Source of the DNA: Heterodera schachtii
Taxonomy: Eukaryota; Nematoda; Chromadorea; Rhabditida; Heteroderidae
Assembly (NCBI GenBank): GCA_023374025.1
Contig: SIJG01000027.1
Span: 1,257,110 to 1,321,109, forward strand
Direction of reading: 5' to 3'
DNA length: 64,000 bases
Position 1 is the stretch's first letter, and every line of letters starts with the position of its first letter. A program made the translations under genes and the position numbers. This document shows positions 21,199-33,300 of the stretch, piece after piece. Under the pieces are notes generated by a model. The model searched no databases, had not been told where the DNA came from, and saw only the letters and a program-made list of their open reading frames with translations.

Positions 21199-21802
21199 CC
21201 ATTCACAACAGCGTCAGCAACAGAACGGCAGCAAAAAAAGTACATTGTCCACAGATTTGGGCCTCAAATCAGTGGTGGTACAGAGAAAGCTGAACAGCCA
21301 GACGAGTAAAAAGCAATTAAAGTGGCAAATTAATAATTAATATAAAAATGGGATATTTAATTGGTTGGCATTGTCTTCGGGATGATTTGGCTTGGACTGA
21401 GACGGCCTTACTCAGTTGTCTTTTTTATGAACAGACAGAGACTATGAAGAAATGAGACCCCGAATGGGTTTTTCTGGTCCGGTTTTAAGGGGGAAGGGAC
21501 CAAAACGGGTGCCCTGGTAATACAGAATTTTATACCAAAAAGTTTGACCTCGGTTTTAAAATTTCGGACTCTAATACACGTGATGTGTGCACTCTCGTGT
21601 GAATGTTTGGCTAAAACTAATTGATAAAATCATTTGTGCAAAAACAAATAATTCCTAATTAAAAAATAGGAAATTATTTGTTGTTTGTTTTGTTTTGCAA
21701 ATTTATTATAAAATTTAAATCATTTGTGGGGTTTGATATTTTTTTTGAAACAAATTTCAAATCATTGGAAACCTGAAAATTTGGATTTAAATTACAGTAA
21801 TT

Positions 21803-22572
21803 ATGGCTGGTTACTGTAACCAACCATATATAAATACGTACGTACAGTATCCCCCAACCGCCGTCAGATTATTCACTGCGTGCAGTGCGCAAGAAAATCA
21901 CGGCCTCCAACGAATTGGTGGTGGAGCAGGACGAAGGGGTCGCAAAGGCCAAACCGCCGAACGAGAACCGCTACAAAAGCGCCGCCAAAGACGAAAATAA
22001 AAATGACGCTTTTGGCGAGGACAACGACGGGGATGAAAATAATTACGATGATGGTGAAGATGAGCATGGCATTTGGCTAAATTGGCGCGCCAAGAAACGG
22101 GACGACCAAAGCAACAAATTGGGCGGGGGCCAAAGTTCGCAAATTGGCACGAAACGGGGGTCGGCACAAGCCCGACTGATGATGACCACCAAGTCGCGCA
22201 AGGTGTCCCCTCTTAGGGGCGGGACCGGAGGGTGCAACGGTTCGGGGGGGAAAAAACTGCTTCGGTGATCGGATTCCGGCAACCCTGAGAATTTGAGTTG
22301 GGCTTTTCGACTCGCCTGGATCCAAAAGGAACAGTTTTTTGTAGAAGTCTCCGAGATATGAGTAGCAAAAAAGTACTTTCGCAGGCATGCGGAATCGAAA
22401 ATGTTATGAAATCCAAAAGGATTTAGGTCCCGTAAATCAGACAAATAATAAACTCAATTTTTACAATGTGCAGGTGCGTTATGGGTGGTATGACAAGGGG
22501 GCACCTGACGAGTTCAAGATGGCCCGAGAGGGTGACCCGGACTTTAAGTTCACCGACCCGGACGAAAGGTGA
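21803..22572 (+). CDS. Possible uncharacterised acidic/low-complexity protein
   Basis: An Asp/Asn/Glu-rich ORF (21885-22268, with EDNDGDENNYDDGEDEHGIW) is followed by a possible second exon at about 22474-22572 reading VRYGWYDKGAPDEFKMA and ending DPDER. A GTGCAG|GTGCG-type junction precedes the second part. The start is not fixed, and an upstream Gln/Asn-rich ORF at 21005-21340 could belong to the same gene. I do not recognise it. It may be non-coding low-complexity sequence. Confidence 0.25.
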
Positions 22573-24462
22573 AAAATTGGAAAAAAAGATTTTTTTTTTA
22601 TGTTTTTGATAAGGAAGAAATTTTATGAAGCCCAAGAAAAGCGAAAAATTAAATGCAATTTTTCAGAAGATAAAGGGGTATTTTGAGTATGTTTTAAGGA
22701 TTTGCTTCAACGAACGTAAGGCGTGGGCGGGCGATTTTGTGATTTGTGTTGGACAGACAAATTTGTGCAAATGGCTGTGAAGAGGAGAAGCAATTGGCCA
22801 CATTTTGAAGAAACGTTAAATTTCAAGAAAGACAAATTTATTTTTCATTTTCACATTAATTTTAAATGAATTATCCAGTAATAACATTCTTCACAATTTT
22901 CTTCTGATTCCATAAAATCAAACGAATATGCCAATTCCGAACCCATTACGAATTTTCGAATCAGGCCGGGTAGGATTACCGGGATTAAAATCCACGTTTT
23001 GTCGGGATTTTAATCCCGACAATGGGGTTCAAATGAAAATCTCTATTTTTAAAAACTTATTGGAATTAACATGAACTTCCATGATATAAGAGACATTTTT
23101 AAACTCAAAAATAAAATACGGAGAAATATGCAATAACAACAAGTTCACTTATACTTATGTACACTATCACAAAATTGGTGGAACAAATAGAGTTATCACC
23201 CTTTTATCACTTAATCATCCGTTTTTTAAATCCAATTTCTGTCCAAGAAAAAGTGCCAACATCCACCAAGTGCCAAAATGTTCATGGCACAGGTGCGCGC
23301 CATCCACGACTGTACGCAAGCATTTGCTGAGCGATTCGATTGTTCTGTGCCCTTTGCGACAGCATACAGTAACAAACGAGCAAACACGGAGAGCAGCAAT
23401 AGGCACAACAAAGAATATGCAAAATGGCAACATTAGTCACCAGAAAAGCAGCCCTGGAAATGAATGGGGAGTTACTGTGTGTGTGTGTTTGTTTGTGGTG
23501 GTGGGGGTTACTGTATGCGGCCCTGTTGTATTAACAGGACCGCAACTTCATAACTTTTCTCAGAAGCAAAAAGTCAAACAGTCTTGCTGTCATTCGGTAG
23601 CCACCTGAGTTTTCTTTATTAGCTTGCAAAATCCCGAAAAATTCATTAGCAAAAAGTTATGGCCGAAAAACGAATTTTTTGCAATTTCCTATTTTATAAC
23701 TTTTTTAAATCAATTCAATTTTTTGACAACTAACGTGGTTATCGAATAATATCAAAAATATTTAATTGAGAAAAGCTAAGTGTGCGTTGAATGAAACGGG
23801 AAGAAAAAATAGCAGAAAACGAACATAAAATAGTTGACACTGTCCTCCTCCGGCTCACTTTGACTGAAAATGAGGGGGAAAATTAAGGAATTATCATGAA
23901 AATATGAAAATTAAGGATCGCATTCCAACCCCAACAAAATATTCGGTAACAACCAAAATCGCGGAACATTCTTATGGAATATGTAAATTGTAATATCCTC
24001 CGTTTTTATGTAAGAGCGATGAATGAAATGGGAAGAAACAAAACAGCGCAAAACGAACATAGCAGATTTCATGACATGGTCCTGCACCGGCTCAATTTGA
24101 CTGAAAAATAAGGAGGAAATTAAGGAATTTTAATGAACAAATTTGAAAATTCGGGGTCGTATTTCCAACCCGACAAAATTTTTTATTTTGATACCCAAAA
24201 AAGGATAAAAATGTAGGATATTGAAAATGTGACCCATTTTGTTCAGCAGTGACCTCCTCTCTCTTAGAATGACAAGAAAATTAATTTAACTTTTTTATTT
24301 AGTGTTCAAAATCAGTTTCCGAGGGTGCTGATCGCAAATCTGAACTCGGATTTGCCCAATTCAGAAGCCCGGACCGGAATTCGAACAAAAACTTCCCACC
24401 CTATCCTTGCCGTGGAATTTATGATTTTAAAAATCGTTTTTTAAATGGGAGGGCCATTAAAT
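22573..24462. other. Intergenic with a diverged tandem duplication
   Basis: No supportable gene. A segment at about 23785-23960 recurs at about 24010-24190 with many changes; shared blocks include GAATGAAA(C/T)GGGAAGAAA, AACGAACATA and AATTAAGGAATT. The remaining DNA is AT-rich. Confidence 0.55.
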
Positions 24463-24618
24463 TTAATTGTTTGATTTCAAAAATTGCTGCTGACAATAAG
24501 CAAAATCACAGCACCCGCTGCTGCTGTCGTTGTTTTGTTGCTGACAGAAGCCATCGTTGAGAAGCGATGCGACGATGAGAATAATGAACAGCAGCAGAGA
24601 ATTATTGGTAGAAGCCAT
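24463..24618 (-). CDS. Small predicted secreted peptide, 51 aa
   Basis: From ATG at 24618 the ORF encodes a strong signal peptide (LLLFIILIVASLLNDGFC, cleavage likely near GFC|QQQ). A short mature part of about 25 residues follows, rich in Gln, Asn and Ser, with a GCCDFAYC cysteine cluster. An in-frame ATG at 24696 would add a second hydrophobic stretch, but the inner ATG gives a more usual signal peptide. Small Cys-containing secreted peptides are typical of nematode gland or neuropeptide-like genes. No family is recognised, and a downstream exon is possible. Confidence 0.4.
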   Translation of the reverse strand: MASTNNSLLLFIILIVASLLNDGFCQQQNNDSSSGCCDFAYCQQQFLKSNN

Positions 24619-24696
24619 GGCAAAAAAAGAGGAAGAGAAAAAAGAAAAAGGCAATCTGTCAATTTGAAAAAAGATTGAGAAGAAAAAGGAATGCAA

Positions 24697-25001
24697 AAAT
24701 TTAAATTTAATAAGGGCGTTATTTAAAAAACCTTTAATATGAAAACTTTTTTGTGATTTTTAATAATTTTATTAGGAAATTTATTCATTTTTAAAATTTT
24801 CCCCTAACAAATTAATCTCCTTCTGTTTGTGAGAGAGTGACTGATTTCATGTGAAAACCAAATTTTATTATGTACATTTATCATTTTAACGGGGCAAATT
24901 TAAAAATTATTTTGTTCATTAAAAATACATACATAGGGAGCGGATTTTTAGGTTTTTACTTATTAAAAAAATTTTTTTTTTGATTACCAATTCGAAATAA
25001 A
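24697..25001. other. Intergenic, AT-rich
   Basis: This separates the small secreted-peptide ORF from the F-box-like gene, transcribed away from each other. Runs of A and T; nothing else seen. Confidence 0.6.
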
Positions 25002-26170
25002 ATGTCGGACAATCCGAAGGAAACGGAGAAACAAATGGGAAAAGCAATGTAATAATCTAAATTTCACTTTAATGGCTAATCATTTTCCGTTTTCAGCTTC
25101 ATCTCTGCCGACTGTTGGCTTTTGGTGTTCGATTTGCTGCCACCCTTTCAGCTTGGCCTCGGAATTGCGACGATTAGCCGCCGATTTGACCGCCGAGTGG
25201 ACGAACACTTCAAAAGACGCAAATGGAAATTGGACAAATTGGAAATTCGATGCAAAATTGGACAGAATGGCTCAAATGAAATGGAAATTGTCAATTCCAA
25301 TGGGAAATCATTGCCAATCGCTCAAAATCCGTTGCCCAACAAATTCATCCAATTCAGAGGCATTTTGATCACGTAAATTGGATTTGTAAATATTTGGTTC
25401 CCTTCACATTTTACTTTTTTTTCATCAGCTTCATCGATCACAAAGTGCTCACTTTTCTCCGCCATTTTCACCATTTTTCCGCCAAATGTGCAAAATTGCG
25501 CATTTTAACTGAAAATGTTCGCGTTTTGGAGTTCGTTATGCTCAACATTTGGCCAATGTTCAATGACACCATTCGTGTGATTCATTTGAACCCGGTTGCT
25601 TTTCATCAAATGCGCCAATTGACCTCGTCAATTCTCTGCAATTGTCCATGTCTCCAAATGTTGTTTTTCTTTTTCGACATTTGGCCCGAATTTCCACCCG
25701 ACGACAGTGCCAATGCGTCGGATGGTCAAGTGGTGGTCAAATGGCTGTTATCGCCTCATCCCGACAATTTGACGAAGATGCTCACAATAAAGTTCTATGT
25801 GAATTCAGCGGTGGACCAATGGTTGGCAACGGTGGAACAAATTAAAGAGGTGATTAATCCAATTTAATTCTTTTTCCAATTTTTTTGTTTTTCGGCTTTT
25901 TCCATTGCTTCTTCTCCTGTTCCTTTCGTCATTTTCGCTTACTTTCCGCCTTCGCTTTCTTCCGTTGTGCCATTTGAACTGATCAACCAATTAACTGGGG
26001 AGAAATTGACACTGTCACAAGAAAATGAAAATGATTTTAAGCTTATCCGTTGTCCAATTGCAGCAGGCGATGAGGAAAAATGGGAAAAGGAAATGAATGA
26101 CTTTTACAATGAACAAAAGAACAAAACATTTGAGATTTCCATCGGATACGGCGGAGTCGACAAAGAGTGA
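25002..26170 (+). CDS. Cyst-nematode multi-copy family protein (F-box-like N-terminus)
   Basis: Exons: 25002-25048, 25097-25372, 25429-25849 and about 25895-26170. The N-terminal helix block (ISADCWLLVFDLLPPFQLGL, then ISRRFDRRVDEHF) is F-box-like. Conserved-looking blocks follow: EIVNSNGKSLPIAQNPLPNK, FIDHKVLTFLRHF, VLEFVMLNIWPMFNDTIR, EFPPDDSANASDGQVVVKWL and PFELINQLTGEKLTL. From memory, this pattern recurs in a large hypothetical family annotated in Globodera genomes. F-box proteins act as SCF ubiquitin-ligase adaptors, but that role is only inferred. The third intron has a good donor (GAG|GTGATT) but no AG acceptor: the expected TTTTTCAG reads TTTTTCG at 25894, so this copy may be a pseudogene or contain a sequencing error. 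Confidence 0.6.
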
Positions 26171-26660
26171 ACAATTTTGGAAATCTTAATCCTAATTTTT
26201 GTTTGTTTTTTAAGTCTTCTTGACGCCGCTTCCACCGGGCAGAGTGTTGATTAGCAACAGCAGAAAATGAATTTGATTGATTGGTTGATGCGATTTATGT
26301 GACCTTTATGTCAGACTTTGCTTGCTATTTGAATGTTGTTGAATTTGATTTTTGATCATAAATCAAAAATGAGTAGACTTTAAACCGCTTACTTAATTAT
26401 TTATGGTCCAAAAAGTTTGAAAAATATTCTAGTACAAGCGCGCTCATAATTTTGCAATTTTCTCATCATTTTGGGCCGTTTTAATCGATTCGGACCATTT
26501 TTAAATGTTTTTGTGAGAGGGGCATACCTAATTGTAAAATATTTTTTATAAATATTGACAATAAAAAGACACATTTTCTGCTAGAAGTAATGCTTTTCGA
26601 GTATCACCAAAAAACTTCAACAAAAAAAATGTTAAAAATAATAATCTCAGCCCTAATATT

Positions 26661-29600
26661 ATGCTCACTTTATCCAATAATGGATCTTTTCTGAATTTCT
26701 TTTTCATTTTTGTGCTGATTTATGCAACTAATTACGGATATGCTTTATTTGCTGTTGTGAGTTGTTTTTACATATTAAATTATTTAAATACTTAAATATC
26801 TTTTCCCAGCAAAATGAACGCCGGCAATTGGATAGTCTCGACGGTTTGTGGACCTTTGTGAGAGAGCCCCCGAATAGTGTCGGGATTGGTCTCCAAAACC
26901 AATGGGCTTCGTTGGAATTGGCCCTGTTTGAGGTCAGCTGAGCCACACCAAGGCAATGAATTGTTTTGGCAGCCCAAAAAAGTGTCTGTTCTGAATGTTT
27001 GGTGCAGAATTCGTCACAAATTCCCGTCCCTTCGGCTTTCAACGATTTGACGGCGGACAGTGAACAGCGCGACCATGTCGGATGGGTGTGGTACCAACGC
27101 AAATACTTTTTGTCCCATTTTTTGTGGGACGCGTCACCCAACGGAAGAAGAACAATTTTGCGTTTTGAAAGTGTCAATTATTACGCTTTTGTGGTAGGAC
27201 TTTTGTTGGAAATTCGCGATTTTACGCATTTTTCAGTTTGTAAATGGAAAATTGGTGACGGAACATTGCGGTGGGCATTTGCCATTCCAAGTCGAAGTCC
27301 AACTCGTCGATGTCAACCTCATTTCGGTGGCGGTCAACAACACTTTGTCACATGACACAATTCCGCCCGGGGATTTCTCCACCGTAAAACTGTGAGTCAT
27401 GGGAAAACGGTCACTTTTGGGGGATTTTCAAAAATAATTTTTTAAAAATAGCCAATTTCAATGCATTTGTTCGCCAATCATTCCACCAACTTTAGGTCGT
27501 CTGGTCGTGAGTTGGTCAGTGTGGTGCCCTCTTTCGACTTTTTCAATTACGCCGGCATTCTTCGCTCCGTTTACCTTTGGCATTTGCCGCCAATTTTCAT
27601 CCGTGGCATACAAATTCGGACTGACCATTTGGGTAATTATCTTTTCACTATCGGGATCACTATGGAAGCAACTTATCCATCCCTTTTTTTAAATAATAAT
27701 TCGAAAATTGCTTTTTTTTTTTTTTTTGAATTGTCTGAATGGTGCCCTAATTTCGTTTCTTCATGTTCCAAATTTAACATTTTCCTGCTTTTCATCTCAA
27801 TTTCGCTTCTTTAGGCTCATTTTCTTACCGAATTGACGTCGCCCGCGACGCCCACCCCGCAGAGAACATTCGAATTCGTGTCCTCATTTTACAATCTGAG
27901 GGAGCGAAGAAAATTTACGAATTTTTCGGGAGCCAAAATTCGACAACTTTTGCCAAAATTGACCTTTGGTGGCCCAGGGGAATGGGCAAACCGACCCTTT
28001 ACACCGCCGAAGTAAAACAATTAACAAATTTCCCTCCTTTTTTGCATTTTTTTTTTTTGAAATTTCCATGTCTTAAGGTTCGTCTCGAGTCTCTTTCTTA
28101 CGTCAGTTCCAAATATTTGTTGTCGGATGTTTACAGAGGTGCCATTCGTTGTCCATGCCAATTTATTTTATTTTTTCCCTTATTTCTCAGAGACTTTTGG
28201 CTTTCGGACAGTAACTGTGGACCAAAACAGAATTTACATCAATGGGCGACCATTTTACTGTCATGGATTCGGAATGCACGAGGACATCGGAGTACGAATT
28301 GACCAAATGCCATGTCAAACAAAAAAAAAAATAAACAAAAAGGAAGGGGGGGGGGGTAAAATAAAAGGTAAAAATCCAACTCGTACTGCCCCGAGGCGTA
28401 CTGTTTTTCGGCAAAAAGGCGTCACAACTTTCGTCAAAGATTTGTCCATAACTTTTTTTCAACTTTTTTTTTAACAGTATGAGTTGGGTATTCGTCCAAA
28501 GTAAAAAGAGGGGAAGGAACAAAATGAACAAATTGAAGTCACATTGAGAATGGGAATTGCTGCAATTTGAGAACATTTCATTTCCCAATTTGAATGTATT
28601 TTATGAATTTTATTGCTAATTGTTTTTTAATTTCCCTTCAGATTCACGGCAGAGGTTTTGACCGGGCGGCGATGGTGAAGGACATGAACACGTTCGAGTG
28701 GTTGAACGGCAATTGCTATCGCACAAGTCATTACCCTTACGCGGAAGAGAGAGCGTATTGGGCGGACCGGCGGGGAATTGCGGTCATTACGGAAGTGCCG
28801 GCCGTTGGCATTTGGTGAGGCGAAAGTGCCGTCGCGGGGGATGGGCAAAGGACGTCTAATGACCATTTTTTGACCCTTCTGTTTGGAGCCCCCGAAAAAT
28901 TCCAAATTGGCAAAAAAATGGGTCCCTCACCCCCACTTTGGGGTTTTTTCGGGGACTCAACAACAAAAATGCCCATTTTTTGAACGAATTCTGTCCGTTT
29001 TTAGGAGGTTCAACTCCTCAGCATTGCTGAAACTGCACGCGAAAATGATCGCGGAAATGGTCAGCCGCGACCGAAACCATCCGTCCGTTATAATGTGGTC
29101 ACTGTCAAATGAGCCGAAAATGCCCGCCGAATCGGCACCGTACAAGTATTTCAAGTAAAGGCATGGGACATTTTGAATTTTGAGAAACATTCTTACGACA
29201 AGGAATTTGGTCACTTTGACCAAACAATTGGACGCCACGAGGCCGGTAACCGTTGTTTTTGGCCACGCGTCGGCGGCAGTTAAAGTGGTAAATTGACAAA
29301 AAAGGCACTTTCGCTGGTGCCAATAATTCCTTTTGCTTTGAGGCGTCACTTTTGGACGTCATTTGTGTCAACGAATATTTTGGTGGCATTTTTCAATGAT
29401 TTGTTCATTTTGCAATTGTTACTTTTTCAATTTGAGGTTGGTACGGAAACATTGGCATGTTGGGACTGATCCGTGACCAATTGGTTGGTTGGCAATCCCG
29501 TGCATTAAATAATGAAATTCTTTTTTGGTCGAACGAATTCGAAAATGGCGTCACAATTACACTAAACCGGTGATTTTGAGTGAGTACGGCGCCGAAGCAA

Positions 29601-30011
29601 TTAGCGGCTTTAATGAGGTGGCCAAAGACACAGCCCAAGGGACGGATTAAATGCGCATTTCTTCATTTGCAGCAGCCGAGCGTGCCCTTTTCTGAGCAGT
29701 ACCAGGCGGAACTGATCCAGGAGACGGGCAAAGCGGTGGACGAGTTGCGATGCTCTGAAGACATCGCCGGGGAAATGCTGTGGAACTTCGCGGATTTCAT
29801 GACCGCTCCATGTCAGCCAAATAGTGCAAAATTATAATCATTGCCATTTCCCACTTTAGCCGTTAGTCGGGCGATCGGCAACCATAAAGGAGTGTTGACA
29901 AGGGAAAGGAAGCCGAAATTGGGCGCTTACGCCATACAAAAACGCTACAAAACGTTGTTGGAGAATAACTCGAGGGCGAGTTTCTGTCCGGCAAAACTCA
30001 TGGCGATGTAA
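26661..30011 (+). CDS. Beta-glucuronidase (glycoside hydrolase family 2)
   Basis: Hydrolyses beta-D-glucuronides, usually in lysosomes or after secretion. ATG at 26661 opens a signal-peptide exon (FLNFFFIFVLIYATNYGYA) ending at 26756; exon 2 starts at 26810 (QNERRQLDSLDGLWTFV). The sugar-binding domain follows (PVPSAFNDL, HVGWVWYQRKYF), then the Ig-like middle domain (FFNYAGILRSVYL, IDLWWPRGMGKP). The TIM barrel starts at FGFRTVTVDQNRIYINGRPF and continues with TSHYPYAEE, NHPSVIMWSLSNEPK (acid/base Glu, 29111-29113), ILSEYGAEAISGF (nucleophile Glu, 29582-29584) and GEMLWNFADFMT, ending GVLTRERKPKLGAYAI. Both catalytic Glu are present. It has about 15 exons, one intron with a G run, and looks intact. 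Confidence 0.92.
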
Positions 30012-30345
30012 GGAAAAAACGGGATTTATTCTTTCATTTTTTAAAATTAATTACTTGCCATAATTGTTTTCAATAAAGATTTTAATAACAACTTGTTATT
30101 TTTTGTAATTCATTTAAAAAATATTAAAGGATAAGAAATTTGTATTTGTGAATGTTCGTAAATAAATATAAACAAGTAAAAATGGTTATTGAAAAATCTG
30201 AGAATCTTCATATTGTCGCCTCAAAAACAGCGGAACTGTTGACCATTAGCGGGTACAATGAAATTTAATTGAGTGCCGGGATGACATGCCATTTTGCTGC
30301 ACGAACGGGGCTTTGCCGAGTGCTCCTAAAAAGTGAGGGACTTGG
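30012..30345. other. Short intergenic stretch between convergent genes
   Basis: Two AATAAA-like sequences lie just after the glucuronidase stop (30070-30080 and about 30162). The 3' end of the minus-strand LOTUS gene follows. No ORF. Confidence 0.5.
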
Positions 30346-33300
30346 CTAAAACCCCCAAAAGCAACAAAGAATTGCCTTCAAAAGTTGGCTGGGAAATGCG
30401 TAAACAGCATCAATGTTGACAAAATATTCTTTCTGAGTGTCCAAATGCTTCACGACCAAATGTTGGTTGTCCTGGCGCACAATTTTACCATGACACAGGC
30501 CGAGTTTGGCAAGACGGAACAGAACCAACTGATCGACACTGAACGGCGGAGAAAGCGGCGCTTCCTTCAGCGAATCCAACAAAACGGCGTAAGAGCTAAA
30601 AGAGGAAAAGCCAAAAATAATCAGTTAATTTCGGAAAACAAATACAAACCTCAGAACAGAGTCAATTTTCTGCCCACCGAAGTGCGTCAGCTGACAATGA
30701 GCATTGTTATTGGGAGGAAGCTGAAAAGCCAAAATGAGAAATGGACAAAAAAAATTATGTGTTATATGATTGACAAAGCTTGAGGAGTCAGAGGGGGGGG
30801 GGGGGGACAATTTCGGGGTTGGTGGCTTTTTCGTTAATTTTGAAAACTAAGACATTGAAAAAAAGCAAAATTTTTAAAAGCCTAGCGTCCTTGCCCACGG
30901 TATGATACTTAAATTTTACATTTGGCTGTTGATTCGGCTTCTGTGCCTGCGTTTGTGGTGCCGGGGACACTGCTTTGGCGGGAGCGGACGTGGAAGGACG
31001 GAACGGCGAAGTTGCCGAAGGCGAATGGGCGGTCAAAAACATCGATGGGTCTACGCATCTCCCTAAATTATTACCACTTATATTTACGTTTTATGGGAGA
31101 ATAAATTGAGCGAATGGCAAATGCCTGTAAGGCACGGCAACAGAGCGACGCCGTAACAGTTGGACACGCGCTCGCTGACCCGGAAAAGTCCCGGATAAGA
31201 AGCCTTTGAGAAAGAGTCCTTCGCAATGCGAGTGGTCGCCGGGGCACCGAGGAGGCGATTCCGCTGCAAAACGCAAAGGTTGACAATTAACGTACTTTTA
31301 GAAACAAAATATTCAAAACGCTTGGATAATTTTCACTTGGTGATAAGTTATAAATTCGTATTCCCCCCCCCCCCCCCGATTTTACAAAATTAACTAAACT
31401 TTTTCAAAAAAGAATAAAAACAATAGGATAAATCTTTTCCGCTTATTAATCTTTTATTTTTTGTTCGATTTACTCGGCTGAAAGAATAGGGGAAATGCTT
31501 TTACAATTTTTTTTTGCCAATTTTGATTAGCTTACCTCATTTGTGCTCAATCGGGTGCCGTACGTGTCCAAATATTTCCTCTCGAGCAAGTCGATTCTGC
31601 TGAATAAGCCACCGTTTTGACGGAAGATGTAGACGAGACGATAAATACCCTCCTAAACAACCGAATTTAAGGAGAAATTTGGCATTAATGAATAAACTGT
31701 ATTAAAATTGTTAGAGAAATATTTTAAATATCCGTGGACAGGGCGAGTTACGCGTAAAACCCACCGGAACAGGCCTTTCGTACATTTGTACAAAACGATG
31801 TAAGAAGGTCGCACATTCCTTGTCCACCTCTTCCACAGGCAATTCATCGCAGTTCAATAATCGGTCAACAAATTCCCAACCGTTGTCAGAATGCTCCTCC
31901 TCCTCTTTTTCGTTGTCTTCTTCGTCGCTTTGTTCTTCACATACCAACTGATCATTTGCGTTCTGAAATGAGTAAAAAATGAGAGAAAATCGACTGTCGG
32001 TTCATTGTTTACTTTTGGCGCCGGTTTTTCTCCCCTTTCGTCCGTTGGCTCTGCCTGCGGCACTTTGCCGGGTTCGTTCGCCGGTGGTCGTGGCTCTGGC
32101 GTCGCATTGCGGGGCGATGCCGGCGTACGAAAGTCCTCTTCGTAATAAGCACTAAATGAATGAGATACAATAACAAATGATGCCATTTTAAATATCAGAA
32201 AAAGTCCAAATATTCAGTTATCTCCAACCCCCCGAAAAGATTTACGAAGTGTTTTTTTAAATATGTAAAAACCTCATTTAAGGAATAAAAAAGCGGACAC
32301 GGATTTATATTATAGTTCCAATAAATTGTTTTTGAGGTTGGTTCCAATTGGGTTCCGCCCACCCAAAGGTATCATTTCCAAATGGAAAGTCTATGAATCG
32401 CTCACTCGCTTCGCTTCTCCGCTCGCTTCCACGCCTCCCTCTCCATGTATCGCATCGCCTTCTCAAAGCTCACTTTCCTGATCTTGATGTTCTGTTGACG
32501 TTGCTCAGTTGCGCTCGTCGTTCGTGTCACCGTCGTCGAACCGTTTGTTCCAATAGCACTAGCATTTCGCGCAATTTTGGCACTACCATTGGCACCGCTG
32601 GTAATTTTGCTGGGACTAGCATTGGCTATTTTATTGGCACAGCTGGTAACTTTGCTGGGACTTTGATTGGCAGCGCTGGGAACTTTGCCGGCACTAGCAT
32701 TGGCACCGTTGGTGATTTTATTGGTCCTTCCATTGGCACCGCTGGTAACTTTGCTGGCATTTCCATTGGCACCGCTGGTAACTTTGCTGGCATTTCCATT
32801 GGCACCGCTGGTAACTTTGCTGGCATTTCCATTGGCATAGTTGGTGATTTTATTGGCACTGCCATTGGCATCGTTGGTAACTTTGCTGGCGTTTCCATTG
32901 GCACCGCTGGTAACTTTGCTGGCATTTCCATTGGCATCGTTGGTAACTTTGTTGGCACTGCCATTGGCATCGTTGGTAACTTTGTTGGCACTGCCATTGG
33001 CATCGTTGGTGATTTTATTGGCACTGCCATTGGCATCATTTGTAACTTTGTTGGCACTGCCATTGGCATCGTTGGTGATTTTATTGGCACTGCCATTGGC
33101 ATCATTTGTAACTTTGTTGGCACTGCCATTGTCCGCAATGTTATTGGCACTGTCACACTGCGCAATACGAGTCGGCCCAAGTGGAATCAAATTGGGATTG
33201 ATTTTTTTCTTCGCCGGTGCTGGGAAAAGTCCAGCAGTGGACGGAGTCGTTGCGGTGCGTTTGATGCTCGCATTGAAAACTGAGGCCAACGGATGCACCG

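Noticed and set aside
32348..33283. 311-codon plus-strand ORF and 184-codon minus-strand ORF with regular hydrophobic repeats
   Set aside because: They are other-frame readings of the 33-bp minisatellite in the LOTUS gene. A unit length divisible by three leaves several frames open.
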